Below, in pieces: positions 53,785 to 62,676 of a stretch of DNA of 64,000 nt (positions within the stretch are counted from its first letter, which is position 1; every line of letters starts with the position of its first letter). Below the pieces are notes generated by a model, which saw only the letters and a list, made by a program, of their open reading frames with translations, ran no database searches and had not been told where the DNA came from. A program made the position numbers and the translations under genes. Source of the stretch: Bacillota bacterium. GTDB taxonomy: Bacteria; Bacillota; Clostridia; Lachnospirales; Lachnospiraceae. The DNA is taken from the NCBI GenBank assembly GCA_023411555.1, contig JAEYOQ010000032.1:1-64000 (forward strand), written 5' to 3'.

Positions 53785-55314
53785 ATGGAGGTAGAATACA
53801 GAAAGGATATAAAGCATAATTTTATGGTTATTGCTGAGGAGGAGCTGCCGAAGGAAACGTATTGCATCCACATGCTTGAGAATCAATCCCTGACTGGTGT
53901 ATTGCCTTTGCAGCAGCGATTCATGGATAATAAGACCTTATTTTACTATGACATTACTGGGAAGCAATCCATGCAGCATTTATTTGCAAAGATATCTCTA
54001 TCCTATGAGCAGCTTAGGCAATTGGTATCTGCCCTATTACATACGATAGAGCTGGCATACGAGCATCTCCTTCCTGAGGATGATTTTATCATAAACCCAG
54101 AATATATCTATATCGATGTGGTAACGAATCATCCTAGCTTATGTTTCCTATCAGGGTACCGTCAGGAAAGCAAGGAGCAGATGAGCGGACTGTTGGAGTA
54201 TCTGATGAATAAGGTTGATTATAAGGATAAGGAGGCTGTACTTCTTGTATACCGATTATATGCTGTCAGCAAGGAGGAGGGCTACACCTTTGCCCATATG
54301 AATGAGGTGCTTAATAAGCAAATGAAGGTAGAGCCTGCTTCAAAAGCCATAGAACCTGATGCGGAAGCTGATATACAAGCTCAGGAGAGTATTGAGAATA
54401 AACCTGCACTGAGTAAGGCAAAGAGGTCAGGCCTTGTAGATAAGGGAGTGAATTCTTACGTTGATAATATACCTGTTGTCATGGAGAAGCAGGAGGAGGA
54501 GATTGAGGTTTCCTATTATCCGAAGACAACCTATATTCTTACCGGTATATGCGGTTTAGTTGGAGTATTGCTTCTGATTCTTGGTCTTACGTCAGGTATA
54601 TTTTATAATTCTTATGCAGAGCAGATAGAATACGGTAAATTGGTCGGTATATTATTGATTCTACTTTGCGTGGAGGGTTATCTGATGAAAAAGTTATGGG
54701 ATAAGGATAACAGGCTGACAAAGATCATAACGAAGAGTGAATATATCGACCCAAGGCAGGACTATAGTGGATCAATTCCGGTTAAGAAGGATAAGATAGA
54801 CGGTCTGATATCGGGAAAGCCTCCAATTGACCTGAAGCAGCTCACAAAAAGAGAGTATCGCTTGTGGAAAGACCATACAATTATTCCTGAGCATGCTCCG
54901 AACCAGGAAGAGGTTAAGACTGCCCCCAGGATAGAGGAGACAGTTACCCAGGAGGACTATAATCCCACCTGTTTACTTAGTGATATTACCGAGCAACCGA
55001 AGGCTTCCCCTATGATACAACTTAAATCCCCAGACGAAGACCAGTATTCATCCATAGTTATCAACGAATTCCCCTTTTTTATCGGTAAACTTCGCAAAAA
55101 TGTGGATTACTGTCTTGAAAAAAGCGTGGTCAGTCGATATCATGCCAAGATTACCAAGGAAGAGGATAAGTATTATATCACTGATTTAAACTCCACCAAT
55201 GGTACCTATGTTAATGAAAAGCTATTAACCTCCTACGATAAACAGGAGATTATGCAGGGTGACAGGATTGCACTAGCGAATCTGAACTTTGAGTTCCTGA
55301 TAAACTCGTGCTAA
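53785..55314 (+). CDS. DUF6382-FHA domain protein of the Tad locus
   Basis: 509 aa. The N-terminal DUF6382 domain (~1-180) is followed by a linker and two membrane helices (~253-275 and ~283-300). A C-terminal FHA domain lies ~420-505, with SRYHAKI and DLNSTNGTYVN, the phosphothreonine-binding signature. FHA proteins at Tad/type VII loci link Ser/Thr phosphorylation to assembly. It is the last gene of the cluster, with AGGAGG at the start. Confidence 0.85.
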   Translation: MEVEYRKDIKHNFMVIAEEELPKETYCIHMLENQSLTGVLPLQQRFMDNKTLFYYDITGKQSMQHLFAKISLSYEQLRQLVSALLHTIELAYEHLLPEDDFIINPEYIYIDVVTNHPSLCFLSGYRQESKEQMSGLLEYLMNKVDYKDKEAVLLVYRLYAVSKEEGYTFAHMNEVLNKQMKVEPASKAIEPDAEADIQAQESIENKPALSKAKRSGLVDKGVNSYVDNIPVVMEKQEEEIEVSYYPKTTYILTGICGLVGVLLLILGLTSGIFYNSYAEQIEYGKLVGILLILLCVEGYLMKKLWDKDNRLTKIITKSEYIDPRQDYSGSIPVKKDKIDGLISGKPPIDLKQLTKREYRLWKDHTIIPEHAPNQEEVKTAPRIEETVTQEDYNPTCLLSDITEQPKASPMIQLKSPDEDQYSSIVINEFPFFIGKLRKNVDYCLEKSVVSRYHAKITKEEDKYYITDLNSTNGTYVNEKLLTSYDKQEIMQGDRIALANLNFEFLINSC

Positions 55315-55362
55315 GGAATAGTATAATAGGGATTTTAACAATGATAATAAATAGTCATATAA

Positions 55363-55391
55363 TTGACAATCACAATAGTGAATGGTATAAT
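55363..55391 (+). promoter_or_regulatory. Consensus promoter of a leader-peptide unit
   Basis: Perfect TTGACA (55363-55368) and TATAAT (55386-55391), 17 bases apart. It drives a short transcript containing the frame at 55418-55474 and then a terminator. Confidence 0.75.
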
Positions 55392-55417
55392 AAGCTAAGT
55401 TTTAAAAGGGAGTAGCT

Positions 55418-55474
55418 ATGGGAAACCAAGATAAGATCAACATACTGGAGCGATCCTGGTCTTATCTACTTTAA
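55418..55474 (+). CDS. 18-residue putative leader peptide
   Basis: Frame MGNQDKINILERSWSYLL with GGGAG five bases upstream of the ATG, about 20 bases after the promoter start. A 16-bp terminator follows 15 bases after the stop codon. This promoter, peptide, terminator and gene order mirrors the unit at 17.3-17.5 kb and suggests translation-controlled attenuation of the hydrolase and GDT1-MBL genes. The CTTTAA at the end of the frame can pair with TTAAAG at 55480-55485. No family is known. Confidence 0.5.
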   Translation: MGNQDKINILERSWSYLL

Positions 55475-55489
55475 GGATATTAAAGCAGC

Positions 55490-55541
55490 GAGACTTTTAG
55501 ATTATAGGGCGTAATGTCTGATAATCTAAGAGTCTCTTTTA
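55490..55541 (+). terminator. Attenuator-type terminator after the 18-residue frame
   Basis: A 16-bp stem (GAGACTTTTAGATTAT with ATAATCTAAGAGTCTC, one G-U), a 15-base loop, then TTTTA. It stands between the leader frame and the hydrolase gene. Confidence 0.8.
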
Positions 55542-55790
55542 TTTGCGCGTAAGCAAAGTGAGCATATGCAAGCTTGCTTGCACATATGCAAACGCGCACG
55601 CGAACCAAAGAAGCTGGTGCAGCGTGCTTCTTCTGGTTTTCATGAAAGCAAAGTGAAGCAGTAACCAAGTACTATTAGTTACTACAAATGCGCCCGCGAT
55701 AACAGTGCCTATAAACAGGCATCGAGAAACTCGCGGAATGTACTTCTTCTAGTTTGTGCGTAACAAAAGTGAGCATAAGAAAAGTGAATG
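55542..55790. repeat. Tandem structured repeat (two ~105-115-bp units plus a partial third)
   Basis: Each unit begins with AAGCAAAGTGA (55551, 55648; AACAAAAGTGA at 55763) and continues through a hairpin. Next come a GCGC(A/C)CGCGA box (55593, 55691) and a second hairpin, and the unit closes with (G/A)CTTCTTCT(G/A)GTTT (55626, 55743). GC-rich words such as GCGCACGCG stand out from the A/T-rich surroundings. It fills the gap before the hydrolase gene. Confidence 0.65.
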
Positions 55791-55807
55791 ATGTCTTGGA
55801 GGTCCTT

Positions 55808-56746
55808 ATGTATACAGGTAATGATTATTGGAAGAATTACATGGAACGATGGTTTGGTTCTGAATTTATTGACAAATGGGCTAGCTATGTCTCCTTGGAA
55901 AAGATGAGCTCAAGAGGAAGAACGATTCAATTAGAAGTATATCGGACGGAAAATCCAGCAGCCCCAACTATTGTTTTCTCCCACGGTATAGCCGGTTATG
56001 CGAGACTTCTATTACCCTTTGTGATCCCTCTTTATGAGAAGGGCTATAACCTCGTTGTACCTGATTTGCAGGGCTATGGCTATAACAATGGTACTAGGGG
56101 AGACTTCGACTGGAATACTCATAAAGAAAACCTAAAGGATGCGGTTAAGTATGCGAAAGGTGAGTTTGGTGGTCCCATCTTCATAGGTGGAGCCAGTATG
56201 GGTGGGCCCCTTGCATATTCAGCCTCCTGCGAATTAACCGGGATTAGCGGTTTGGTTTGCTGGTGTTTATGGGATTTTAGTGATCGTGAGTTTATGCAAA
56301 AGGAAACAACTACGAAAAAGGCAACCTATGTGTTGCTGCCATTGTTCAAGCTGGTGTCTCGTTTTATGGGAATGATTAGGTTTAAAACCTATCGATTGAT
56401 TTCATATGATACACTTACAGATTCAAATGAATTTAATAGCATGATTAAGGCGGATCCTCAGGCAGGTACATGTATCACAGTTAAGGGTGCGGTAAGCCTA
56501 ATTACTCAAAGTAAGCCGACCATAGAGCACAGGGCGTATAAGCTTCCGGTTCTGGTTCTTCAGCCAGAAGGTGATCAGATGACTCCCCAATATTATATCC
56601 AAAAGACATTTAACGAGCTTGGGTCAAAAAATAAGAAACTAGTTATTATTGAAGGAGCCCCTCACTTTCCTACTCAGGTAAAGGCATATAACACCTGGTC
56701 GGAGGAAGTTGATAGGTTCATTCAATCAATATATTACGACAAATAA
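55808..56746 (+). CDS. Alpha/beta hydrolase
   Basis: 312 aa from ATG 55808 (GGAGG 5 bases upstream; the frame opens at 55754 without a site). The fold motifs are FSHGIAGYARLLLPF (oxyanion region), the nucleophile elbow GGASMGG with S130, the acid D256 in PEGDQMTP, and H286 in GAPHFPT. A complete catalytic triad is therefore visible. It is likely an esterase or lysophospholipase-like enzyme. No signal peptide is present. The GDT1-MBL gene follows after 12 bases, implying an operon. Confidence 0.88.
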   Translation: MYTGNDYWKNYMERWFGSEFIDKWASYVSLEKMSSRGRTIQLEVYRTENPAAPTIVFSHGIAGYARLLLPFVIPLYEKGYNLVVPDLQGYGYNNGTRGDFDWNTHKENLKDAVKYAKGEFGGPIFIGGASMGGPLAYSASCELTGISGLVCWCLWDFSDREFMQKETTTKKATYVLLPLFKLVSRFMGMIRFKTYRLISYDTLTDSNEFNSMIKADPQAGTCITVKGAVSLITQSKPTIEHRAYKLPVLVLQPEGDQMTPQYYIQKTFNELGSKNKKLVIIEGAPHFPTQVKAYNTWSEEVDRFIQSIYYDK

Positions 56747-56758
56747 AGGAGTATGGAC

Positions 56759-58615
56759 ATGATACAAGAGATACTAAAGGCATTTATGTTGATTTTTATC
56801 GCTGAAATGGGTGATAAGACTCAGATTCTTGCAATGGCGTTTGCGACTCGTTACCCTGTCAGAAAGGTTTTAGCTGGAATTGGGATTGGGGCTTTTCTGA
56901 ATCATGGTCTAGCAGTTATTTTAGGAAGCTATCTTTCTCAAATCGTTCCGATTAGCACCATTCAGATGGTAGCAGGAGCTGCTTTTGTCGGATTTGCTCT
57001 ATGGACTCTAAAGTCTGACGAAGACGATGATGAAGAAGAACCTAAATTTCAATTTGGACCGGTAGCAACGGTCGCATTAGCGTTCTTTTTAGGAGAACTA
57101 GGTGATAAAACACAGTTAACAGCTATCACCTTAGCTGCAGATGCATCCTACCCATTCATGATATTAGTGGGAACTGTCTCAGGCATGATAGCTACAGGTG
57201 CATTAGGTATTATTGTAGGTAAGAAATTGGGTGATAAGATTCCGGAATTGGGTATAAAGCTAATAGCTGCTACCGTATTTCTGTTTTTTGGAATTCAAAA
57301 GCTGTTACAAACTGTGCCGAAGCAATATATTAACCCGACTTCGCTTATTATCTTTTTTGGTGTGCTAATACTGACTGTATTCTTTATGGTTAGGAAGCTG
57401 TTTCAAGACAGGAGGCTGGGGATCCAGTCAGAACTCAAAGCAAAATCAAAAATGCTTCATGATTACTATCAGCACCTTCAAAAGGACCTTGAAAATATCT
57501 GTATGGGACCGAAGTTCTGTAATGCTTGTCAAGGACATCAATGTGCCATAGGCCATGCAAAGCAAATTATTCATAAGTCTCTGACTAATCCGGATTGGCA
57601 AAGCGAAGCTGGAAAGCAAGAGTTTTCCTATGAGGAGAAACCCTTTGTAACGGATGAAATAATTGATAGCCTGGTCGATACCCTTTGGTTGATTGAAGGG
57701 GTAAAGGAACAGACAAGTCTTAATAATGCACACTTAATCAGGAAGCAACTAGAATCGATTCTGTTCGGTCGGCCAATCGAAAAATTTGATGATATTTCCT
57801 CATATATTAGCGAGATTGGGAAAGAAAACAATGACCTGGCCAATAAGGTTGAGATTGCTTATACCATGAGAAAGCCGGTTGAAAAGCGTATAATCAACCT
57901 TGGAAACAGAATTAGTAATATCTTTATGGTCGAGATGGGAGATGGATATCTGCTTATCGATACAGGCTATAAGGAACATTATAATAAGTTCGAGCTTGAA
58001 TTAAATAAAAGAGGGATATCCTTAGATGATATCTCATATATCTTTATTACTCATGCCCATGATGACCATGTTGGCTTCCTTAATCAGCTCTTAGAAAAGA
58101 CAAATGCAAAGATAATCCTTCATCCTGCATCGATCGAACGATTGAAGGCTGGACAAAATTCCTTTGATGGTGGTTGTAGCAGCGTGGTAGCATGGAGCTT
58201 TTGTCAGTTGCTGAAACTGTTTGGTAAAGGAGAACATCGTTTCCAACCGGTCAATTCTCCGGACCGTTACTTGCTTGTAACAAAAGAGAATAAGCCGCAA
58301 ATCGAGAAGCTGCTCTCTGCAAAGATTATCGAGCTACCGGGACATACTAAGGATTCTATGGGTCTATTGTTTGAGGATGGGGTGCTGTTCTGTGGCGATG
58401 CAGCTATGAATGGTATTCCAAGCCTGAATCACATCATTATATGGATTGAGAACGTAAAAGACTATGAAGCCTCATGGCGGAAGATGATTAACCTTAATTT
58501 TAAGAAGGTGTATCCTTCCCATGGGAAGCCTTTTGCAAAAGAGCAGTTAGTAAAGCATCAACCAAAAATAAAAAAAATACAGCTGCATCCGCTTGTATCA
58601 TCAAATCAAGAATAG
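56759..58615 (+). CDS. GDT1/UPF0016 membrane domain fused to a metallo-beta-lactamase-fold hydrolase
   Basis: 618 aa from ATG 56759, eight bases after AAAGGAG. The N-terminal ~200 residues have six helices and both UPF0016 signatures, EMGDKTQ (16-22) and ELGDKTQ (~114-120), of the GDT1/MneA Mn2+/Ca2+ exporter family. A cysteine-rich linker (CMGPKFCNACQGHQC) and a helical segment lead to a metallo-beta-lactamase domain (~365-600). That domain has T-H432-A-H434-D-D436-H437, ELPGHT, CGDAAMNG and YPSHGKP, so the metal ligands are intact. One uninterrupted frame. The cytoplasmic hydrolase substrate is unknown. Confidence 0.88.
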   Translation: MIQEILKAFMLIFIAEMGDKTQILAMAFATRYPVRKVLAGIGIGAFLNHGLAVILGSYLSQIVPISTIQMVAGAAFVGFALWTLKSDEDDDEEEPKFQFGPVATVALAFFLGELGDKTQLTAITLAADASYPFMILVGTVSGMIATGALGIIVGKKLGDKIPELGIKLIAATVFLFFGIQKLLQTVPKQYINPTSLIIFFGVLILTVFFMVRKLFQDRRLGIQSELKAKSKMLHDYYQHLQKDLENICMGPKFCNACQGHQCAIGHAKQIIHKSLTNPDWQSEAGKQEFSYEEKPFVTDEIIDSLVDTLWLIEGVKEQTSLNNAHLIRKQLESILFGRPIEKFDDISSYISEIGKENNDLANKVEIAYTMRKPVEKRIINLGNRISNIFMVEMGDGYLLIDTGYKEHYNKFELELNKRGISLDDISYIFITHAHDDHVGFLNQLLEKTNAKIILHPASIERLKAGQNSFDGGCSSVVAWSFCQLLKLFGKGEHRFQPVNSPDRYLLVTKENKPQIEKLLSAKIIELPGHTKDSMGLLFEDGVLFCGDAAMNGIPSLNHIIIWIENVKDYEASWRKMINLNFKKVYPSHGKPFAKEQLVKHQPKIKKIQLHPLVSSNQE

Positions 58616-58681
58616 ATTAATACAGATTAAAACCGAATAAAGGTGTTATTGTAAGCCATTGAGCGAACATATTGCGGATAG

Positions 58682-58731
58682 CCACCAACCGGGAGATATA
58701 ATGTCTAATCTCCGGGTTGGTGGTATTTTTA
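58682..58731 (+). terminator. Terminator after the GDT1-MBL gene
   Basis: A 16-bp stem with one mismatch (CCACCAACC opposite GGTTGGTGG, GGAGAT opposite ATCTCC), a 10-base loop, then TATTTTTA. Confidence 0.85.
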
Positions 58732-58746
58732 TTACTAAAATAATTG

Positions 58747-58779
58747 TTGACATATAAGTCTATAATATATAGACTTATA
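58747..58779 (+). promoter_or_regulatory. Promoter and dyad operator of the BlaI/M56 pair
   Basis: TTGACA (58747-58752) abuts a perfect 12-bp inverted repeat, TATAAGTCTATA (58753-58764) and TATAGACTTATA (58768-58779), with a 3-base spacer. A second weaker dyad, GGTC...GACC, lies at 58783-58801. This is the position expected for an autoregulatory BlaI/MecI-type operator. Confidence 0.75.
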
Positions 58780-58814
58780 ACAGGTCGATATTTTATAGAC
58801 CACGGAGGTTTAAC

Positions 58815-59177
58815 ATGAAGGAATATAAACTTACAGAAAGTGAAGAAAGGTTTGCTGAATTGATCTGGCAGAATGAGCCCATTGGTTCTGGCGATCTTGT
58901 GAAGCTATGTGAAAAGGAAATGAGTTGGAAAAAGTCCACCACCTATACCGTATTGAAAAAGCTATGTGAAAAAGGTGTTTTTCAAAATGATAATGCCATG
59001 GTCACATCCCTAACTAAGAGGGATGAATACTATGCAAAACAAAGCATACGCTTTGTTGAGGATACCTTTGGAGGGTCCCTGCCGAAGTTTTTAACCGCTT
59101 TTATAGGTGGTAAAAAGTTAAGTGAGCAGCAAGCTAGAGAGCTGAAAAAACTAATTGATGAACACAAGGAGGGATGA
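58815..59177 (+). CDS. BlaI/MecI/CopY family transcriptional repressor
   Basis: 120 aa winged-helix protein. LTESEERFAELIWQNEPIGS leads into a helix-turn-helix with WKKSTTYTVLKKLCEKGVF, and a dimerisation helix bundle follows. It should bind the perfect dyad just upstream and be inactivated by the M56 sensor protease with which it overlaps (ATGA). Pairs like this control beta-lactam or cell-wall stress genes, but no beta-lactamase is adjacent. CGGAGG precedes the ATG. Confidence 0.92.
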   Translation: MKEYKLTESEERFAELIWQNEPIGSGDLVKLCEKEMSWKKSTTYTVLKKLCEKGVFQNDNAMVTSLTKRDEYYAKQSIRFVEDTFGGSLPKFLTAFIGGKKLSEQQARELKKLIDEHKEG

Positions 59178-59179
59178 CA

Positions 59180-61657
59180 ATGAGTGAGATATTTCTTACG
59201 ATAATCAAAATGAGTCTTACGGCAAGCTATGTTATCCTTCTTGTGCTGCTAGTTCGGCTGTTGCTCAAAAAATCCCCCAAAATCATCTCCTATGTCCTAT
59301 GGGGTGTGGTTGCGTTCCGCCTTATCATACCATTCTCCTTTGAAAGTGTGTTTAGTCTTATTCCTAGGAGTGTGAGCACTACTTCAATCTCCACAGACCA
59401 TATCTATTCGCCAAGCCCTCAGGTTGATAATCAGATAAGGGTAGTTGATTCGATGATGAAGGATGCCCTTTCTGTACCAGCTACGGAGCACAGTATAAGC
59501 ATAGATCCCTTGAAGTTGGGTATAGAAATCGGTGCTTACATCTGGGTTATAGGCCTATTGGTATTACTCATCTACAGTTTCATATCCGTCTATCAATTAA
59601 AAGGACAGCTTAAAAGTGCCGAGCTAATAGAGAATAATATATTTGGGGCTAAGAATTTGAAAACGCCCTTTGTTCTCGGGGTAATCCGCCCAAGGATCTA
59701 TCTACCCCTTGGACTTGATGTTGATGAAAGAAGTTATATCATACTCCATGAGCAGACCCATATCCATCGAAAAGATCACATCATAAAAATATTAGGGTTC
59801 TTAATCTTGTCCATACACTGGTTTAACCCTCTTGTATGGCTTGCCTTTAGATTAATGAGCACCGATATGGAGCTTTCCTGTGATGAAAGAGTATTAAAGA
59901 ACATGAATAAGGATATCAAAAAACCTTATGCCAGCTCCTTGTTATCCCTTTCTGCCGACAGACAAATCCTAAATGGTTGTCCCATAGCCTTTGGAGAGGG
60001 CAATATAAAAGGAAGAATTAAAAATGTCTTGAATTACAAAAGGCCTAGGTTTTGGGTGGTAATCCCATCGGTAATTCTTGTAATAGGTGCTGGCATCACA
60101 CTGCTGGCAAATCCTATCGATCGAGGAGCGGATCTATCCTTTCTTAATCCTAATAGTATGTTGTCTTTGATAGGAGAGCAGGAACAGATAAAAATCGAAT
60201 CGTCGGAATACGGCGATACAACCGTTTCAGGCAGCGAGCTTGCAAAATGGTTGGACTTAGCTGAAAATGATTGGAAGATAAAAAATATTTCTAAACCCTA
60301 TGAGCTTTCCCCATCAATTATCATTCACGTGGATGATGAAGCAAGGAATGAAATTAGGTTTTTTGAAGAGAAGCCTACACTTATGATGACAGTATATAAG
60401 GATGAGTTCCGATATTACATGATTCCAGAAGAGGATTATGTATCTATGAAGGAGATGGCTGGCTCAGGCTATCCCCAGGTTCAGAGTATAAGCTTTATAA
60501 AGTATGTAAATAGCAATGAGGTAGGATCCGTAAAGATTACGGATAGTAAAATAATCATGCAGCTGGCTGTTCTGCTGCAAAGAGGCGAGAAGTATCGCCC
60601 ATCCCTGTTGTTTGATTCCACTCAGAATGATAATCCTCCTGTAGCAGATTATGTTCGCATTGAAATGAGTGGGGAGGAAGCATACTATGTTCATTATCTC
60701 TACTCTGAAGATGGAAAGGATTATTATGTAGATAAACCATATGATCACATCAATAGAATTGACGTTAATACGGCCAATGAAATCAATGCCTTCTTCGCTA
60801 ACACGGGTGATGAGCAAGTGCCGGAGCAGGTAGGCCTTGATGTGGAAGGTTATTTGACTATCATAATGTCATCCCCAATGGATTCTTCAAATCCGCAGGA
60901 TTATATCAATGCCCACGAGTATGAATACGAAAGCATCAAGAAATGCGGGGATGATGCCCTGCAATACATGCTGGCACAATTTGAGGCAGGTAATTCCGAA
61001 GGATTACGGGGACAAATTATGCTTTTATTGTGTAAGGAGCTCTTAGGAGTACGAAATAACGTCACGGATGCCTCATTGTCGCCACAGGAATGGTACAACG
61101 CCTTGTCCATTCGCCAGGAGACCATTCTTCCTAATTATGCTTATGATGGTCAGGATCCTATTGAGCAGCTGGTCTATGATACGGAAATTGAAAGAGCTTT
61201 CACGGATTATAAAAGAGATGGTTTTATCATAGCTGCTTCAAGGATATTTGGAAGCTATGAGGAGGAGGATATGCTTAAGGTCTTTGTGTGTACTTTCCTT
61301 GAAAGATATAGGCTTTATGGTAGTACCTTAACAGTAGAAGGAGGTAGTGTAGTTCCGGCAGCAATTACTTATCGTAAGGCGGATAATGGAAGGTATGTCC
61401 TTGAGAAGTATGAGCAGGCAAGCGATGGATCCTACTTCAGTTCATCCATTAAGAAGTATTGCACCATGCCTGTATCGGGTAAGAAAATCAAAGGGCTTGC
61501 AGATAAAATCCTTAAGTATTACTCAGATTATGAGGATTTACAAGAGCTTTTATATGATAACCTGTATAAGCATCTAAAGAATAATGGTATTAGTGATGCG
61601 ACTATTACAGATTATTTGGGTGAGATTATATTCTCTATGAATAAATACAAGCCCTGA
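59180..61657 (+). CDS. BlaR1/MecR1-type M56 membrane metalloprotease sensor
   Basis: 825 aa from ATG 59180 (AAGGAGGG six bases upstream; ATG 59174 overlaps the blaI stop). There are four membrane helices around an M56 protease domain: zinc motif HEQTH at 190-194 and downstream SCDERVL. A final helix at ~292-312 is followed by a ~510-residue extracytoplasmic region. That region does not show penicillin-binding SxxK/KTG motifs, so the sensed ligand is probably not a beta-lactam. Ligand binding should trigger cleavage of the repressor. Regulated genes are unknown. Confidence 0.88.
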   Translation: MSEIFLTIIKMSLTASYVILLVLLVRLLLKKSPKIISYVLWGVVAFRLIIPFSFESVFSLIPRSVSTTSISTDHIYSPSPQVDNQIRVVDSMMKDALSVPATEHSISIDPLKLGIEIGAYIWVIGLLVLLIYSFISVYQLKGQLKSAELIENNIFGAKNLKTPFVLGVIRPRIYLPLGLDVDERSYIILHEQTHIHRKDHIIKILGFLILSIHWFNPLVWLAFRLMSTDMELSCDERVLKNMNKDIKKPYASSLLSLSADRQILNGCPIAFGEGNIKGRIKNVLNYKRPRFWVVIPSVILVIGAGITLLANPIDRGADLSFLNPNSMLSLIGEQEQIKIESSEYGDTTVSGSELAKWLDLAENDWKIKNISKPYELSPSIIIHVDDEARNEIRFFEEKPTLMMTVYKDEFRYYMIPEEDYVSMKEMAGSGYPQVQSISFIKYVNSNEVGSVKITDSKIIMQLAVLLQRGEKYRPSLLFDSTQNDNPPVADYVRIEMSGEEAYYVHYLYSEDGKDYYVDKPYDHINRIDVNTANEINAFFANTGDEQVPEQVGLDVEGYLTIIMSSPMDSSNPQDYINAHEYEYESIKKCGDDALQYMLAQFEAGNSEGLRGQIMLLLCKELLGVRNNVTDASLSPQEWYNALSIRQETILPNYAYDGQDPIEQLVYDTEIERAFTDYKRDGFIIAASRIFGSYEEEDMLKVFVCTFLERYRLYGSTLTVEGGSVVPAAITYRKADNGRYVLEKYEQASDGSYFSSSIKKYCTMPVSGKKIKGLADKILKYYSDYEDLQELLYDNLYKHLKNNGISDATITDYLGEIIFSMNKYKP

Positions 61658-61683
61658 AGCTATACGCTGACATCGACATGTAA

Positions 61684-61709
61684 GGTGAAGCTCATTGCGT
61701 AACTTCACC
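61684..61709. terminator. Small hairpin after the M56 gene
   Basis: GGTGAAG/CTTCACC with a 12-base loop, no clear T run. It is possibly a weak terminator. The remaining gap to 61889 shows nothing recognisable. Confidence 0.3.
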
Positions 61710-61888
61710 CCCAGCCGGAGTTGGTGAAAACATCTATCACATAGAACAATAGGATGAAATAGTAAGGGCAGAAATATATTTTGATTTGAGCGAATATCTT
61801 TTATTAGATAAGATTTAAGAAGAAATACAGATATAAATCAGTTAATAAAATTACAAATTCGTGGATTTATGAAAGAACGGAGTATAGG

Positions 61889-62308
61889 ATGAACCAAACG
61901 AAAAAATTATATGGAGTGATTGAGGGCACTATCTTAGCAGTAGTTGCATTACTGGCGTTTACGGTATTGAAGGATGAATATCTATTTGGTTGGGTGACAT
62001 ATCACTGGAGGTTCTATCTCGTTTTATGCTTTGTGGCTCTATTATTGCTTTTCTTTAATAAACGTGTGGTTTCGGCAGCTATGACAGGAGGTATTGCTAT
62101 TGGCATCTTTGTCGGGAACTACCTTGGGGATATGCTAAAGCTACTCAATGAGGGGAAGATTGTAGAAGGTATGGAAGGCGAGGAGATTTGGAGACTACGA
62201 CATCATCCGGGTTTTGAAATTTGGATTGGTATCATTCTTATAGCTATTGTAATTGGAGCTATCGTTCCTATTGTCTTATCCAAAAAGGCGAATAAAAGGG
62301 CATGTTAA
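61889..62308 (+). CDS. Hypothetical membrane protein with four helices
   Basis: 139 aa, family not recognised. Four hydrophobic segments lie at ~9-26, ~40-57, ~62-80 and ~110-130, with a charged cytoplasmic or external loop (NEGKIVEGMEGEEIWRLRHH) between the third and fourth. CGGAGT lies before the ATG. No enzymatic motif is visible. It may be a small integral membrane modulator; neighbours do not clarify it. Confidence 0.7.
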   Translation: MNQTKKLYGVIEGTILAVVALLAFTVLKDEYLFGWVTYHWRFYLVLCFVALLLLFFNKRVVSAAMTGGIAIGIFVGNYLGDMLKLLNEGKIVEGMEGEEIWRLRHHPGFEIWIGIILIAIVIGAIVPIVLSKKANKRAC

Positions 62309-62409
62309 TATCAGGGGAAAGCAGGGGTTCTGACTTAAAAAACCTTGTAAATATTGGTACAAAAGGGTACAATAAAAGTGTGACCTTATATCAGGAAGGG
62401 AGGTATTTT

Positions 62410-62676
62410 ATGAAGAGACGATACGATGTAATCCATGCGATTTTGCTAGTTCTTTTCCTTGTTATTGCCAACTTCATTGGTAATGCTGTTGTCAAGGGCG
62501 TGCTACTATTAATGTTTACAGCTGTCTTAATCGTGAATACCATACTTAAGCTTAAAGATAAGATAAATGATAAAATCGGTGAACAGATTTTTTATTGGGT
62601 TTTATTGATATTAGATATTATACTTGCAGTCTGTGCAATCGTTGTAATAGTAACGTCAGCTCTGGGTACACATTAA
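62410..62676 (+). CDS. Hypothetical small membrane protein
   Basis: 88 aa from ATG 62410, seven bases after GGGAGG (an earlier ATG at 62302 overlaps the previous gene and lacks a site). Hydrophobic helices lie at ~8-22, ~26-43 and ~58-83, separated by the charged segment KLKDKINDKIGEQ. No family is recognised. It lies between another unknown membrane protein and glpK and could be separate from both. Confidence 0.6.
   Translation: MKRRYDVIHAILLVLFLVIANFIGNAVVKGVLLLMFTAVLIVNTILKLKDKINDKIGEQIFYWVLLILDIILAVCAIVVIVTSALGTH

Noticed and set aside
55542..55790. CRISPR-like array before the hydrolase
   Set aside because: Units are over 100 bases, degenerate and structured; there are no uniform repeats, unique spacers or cas genes.
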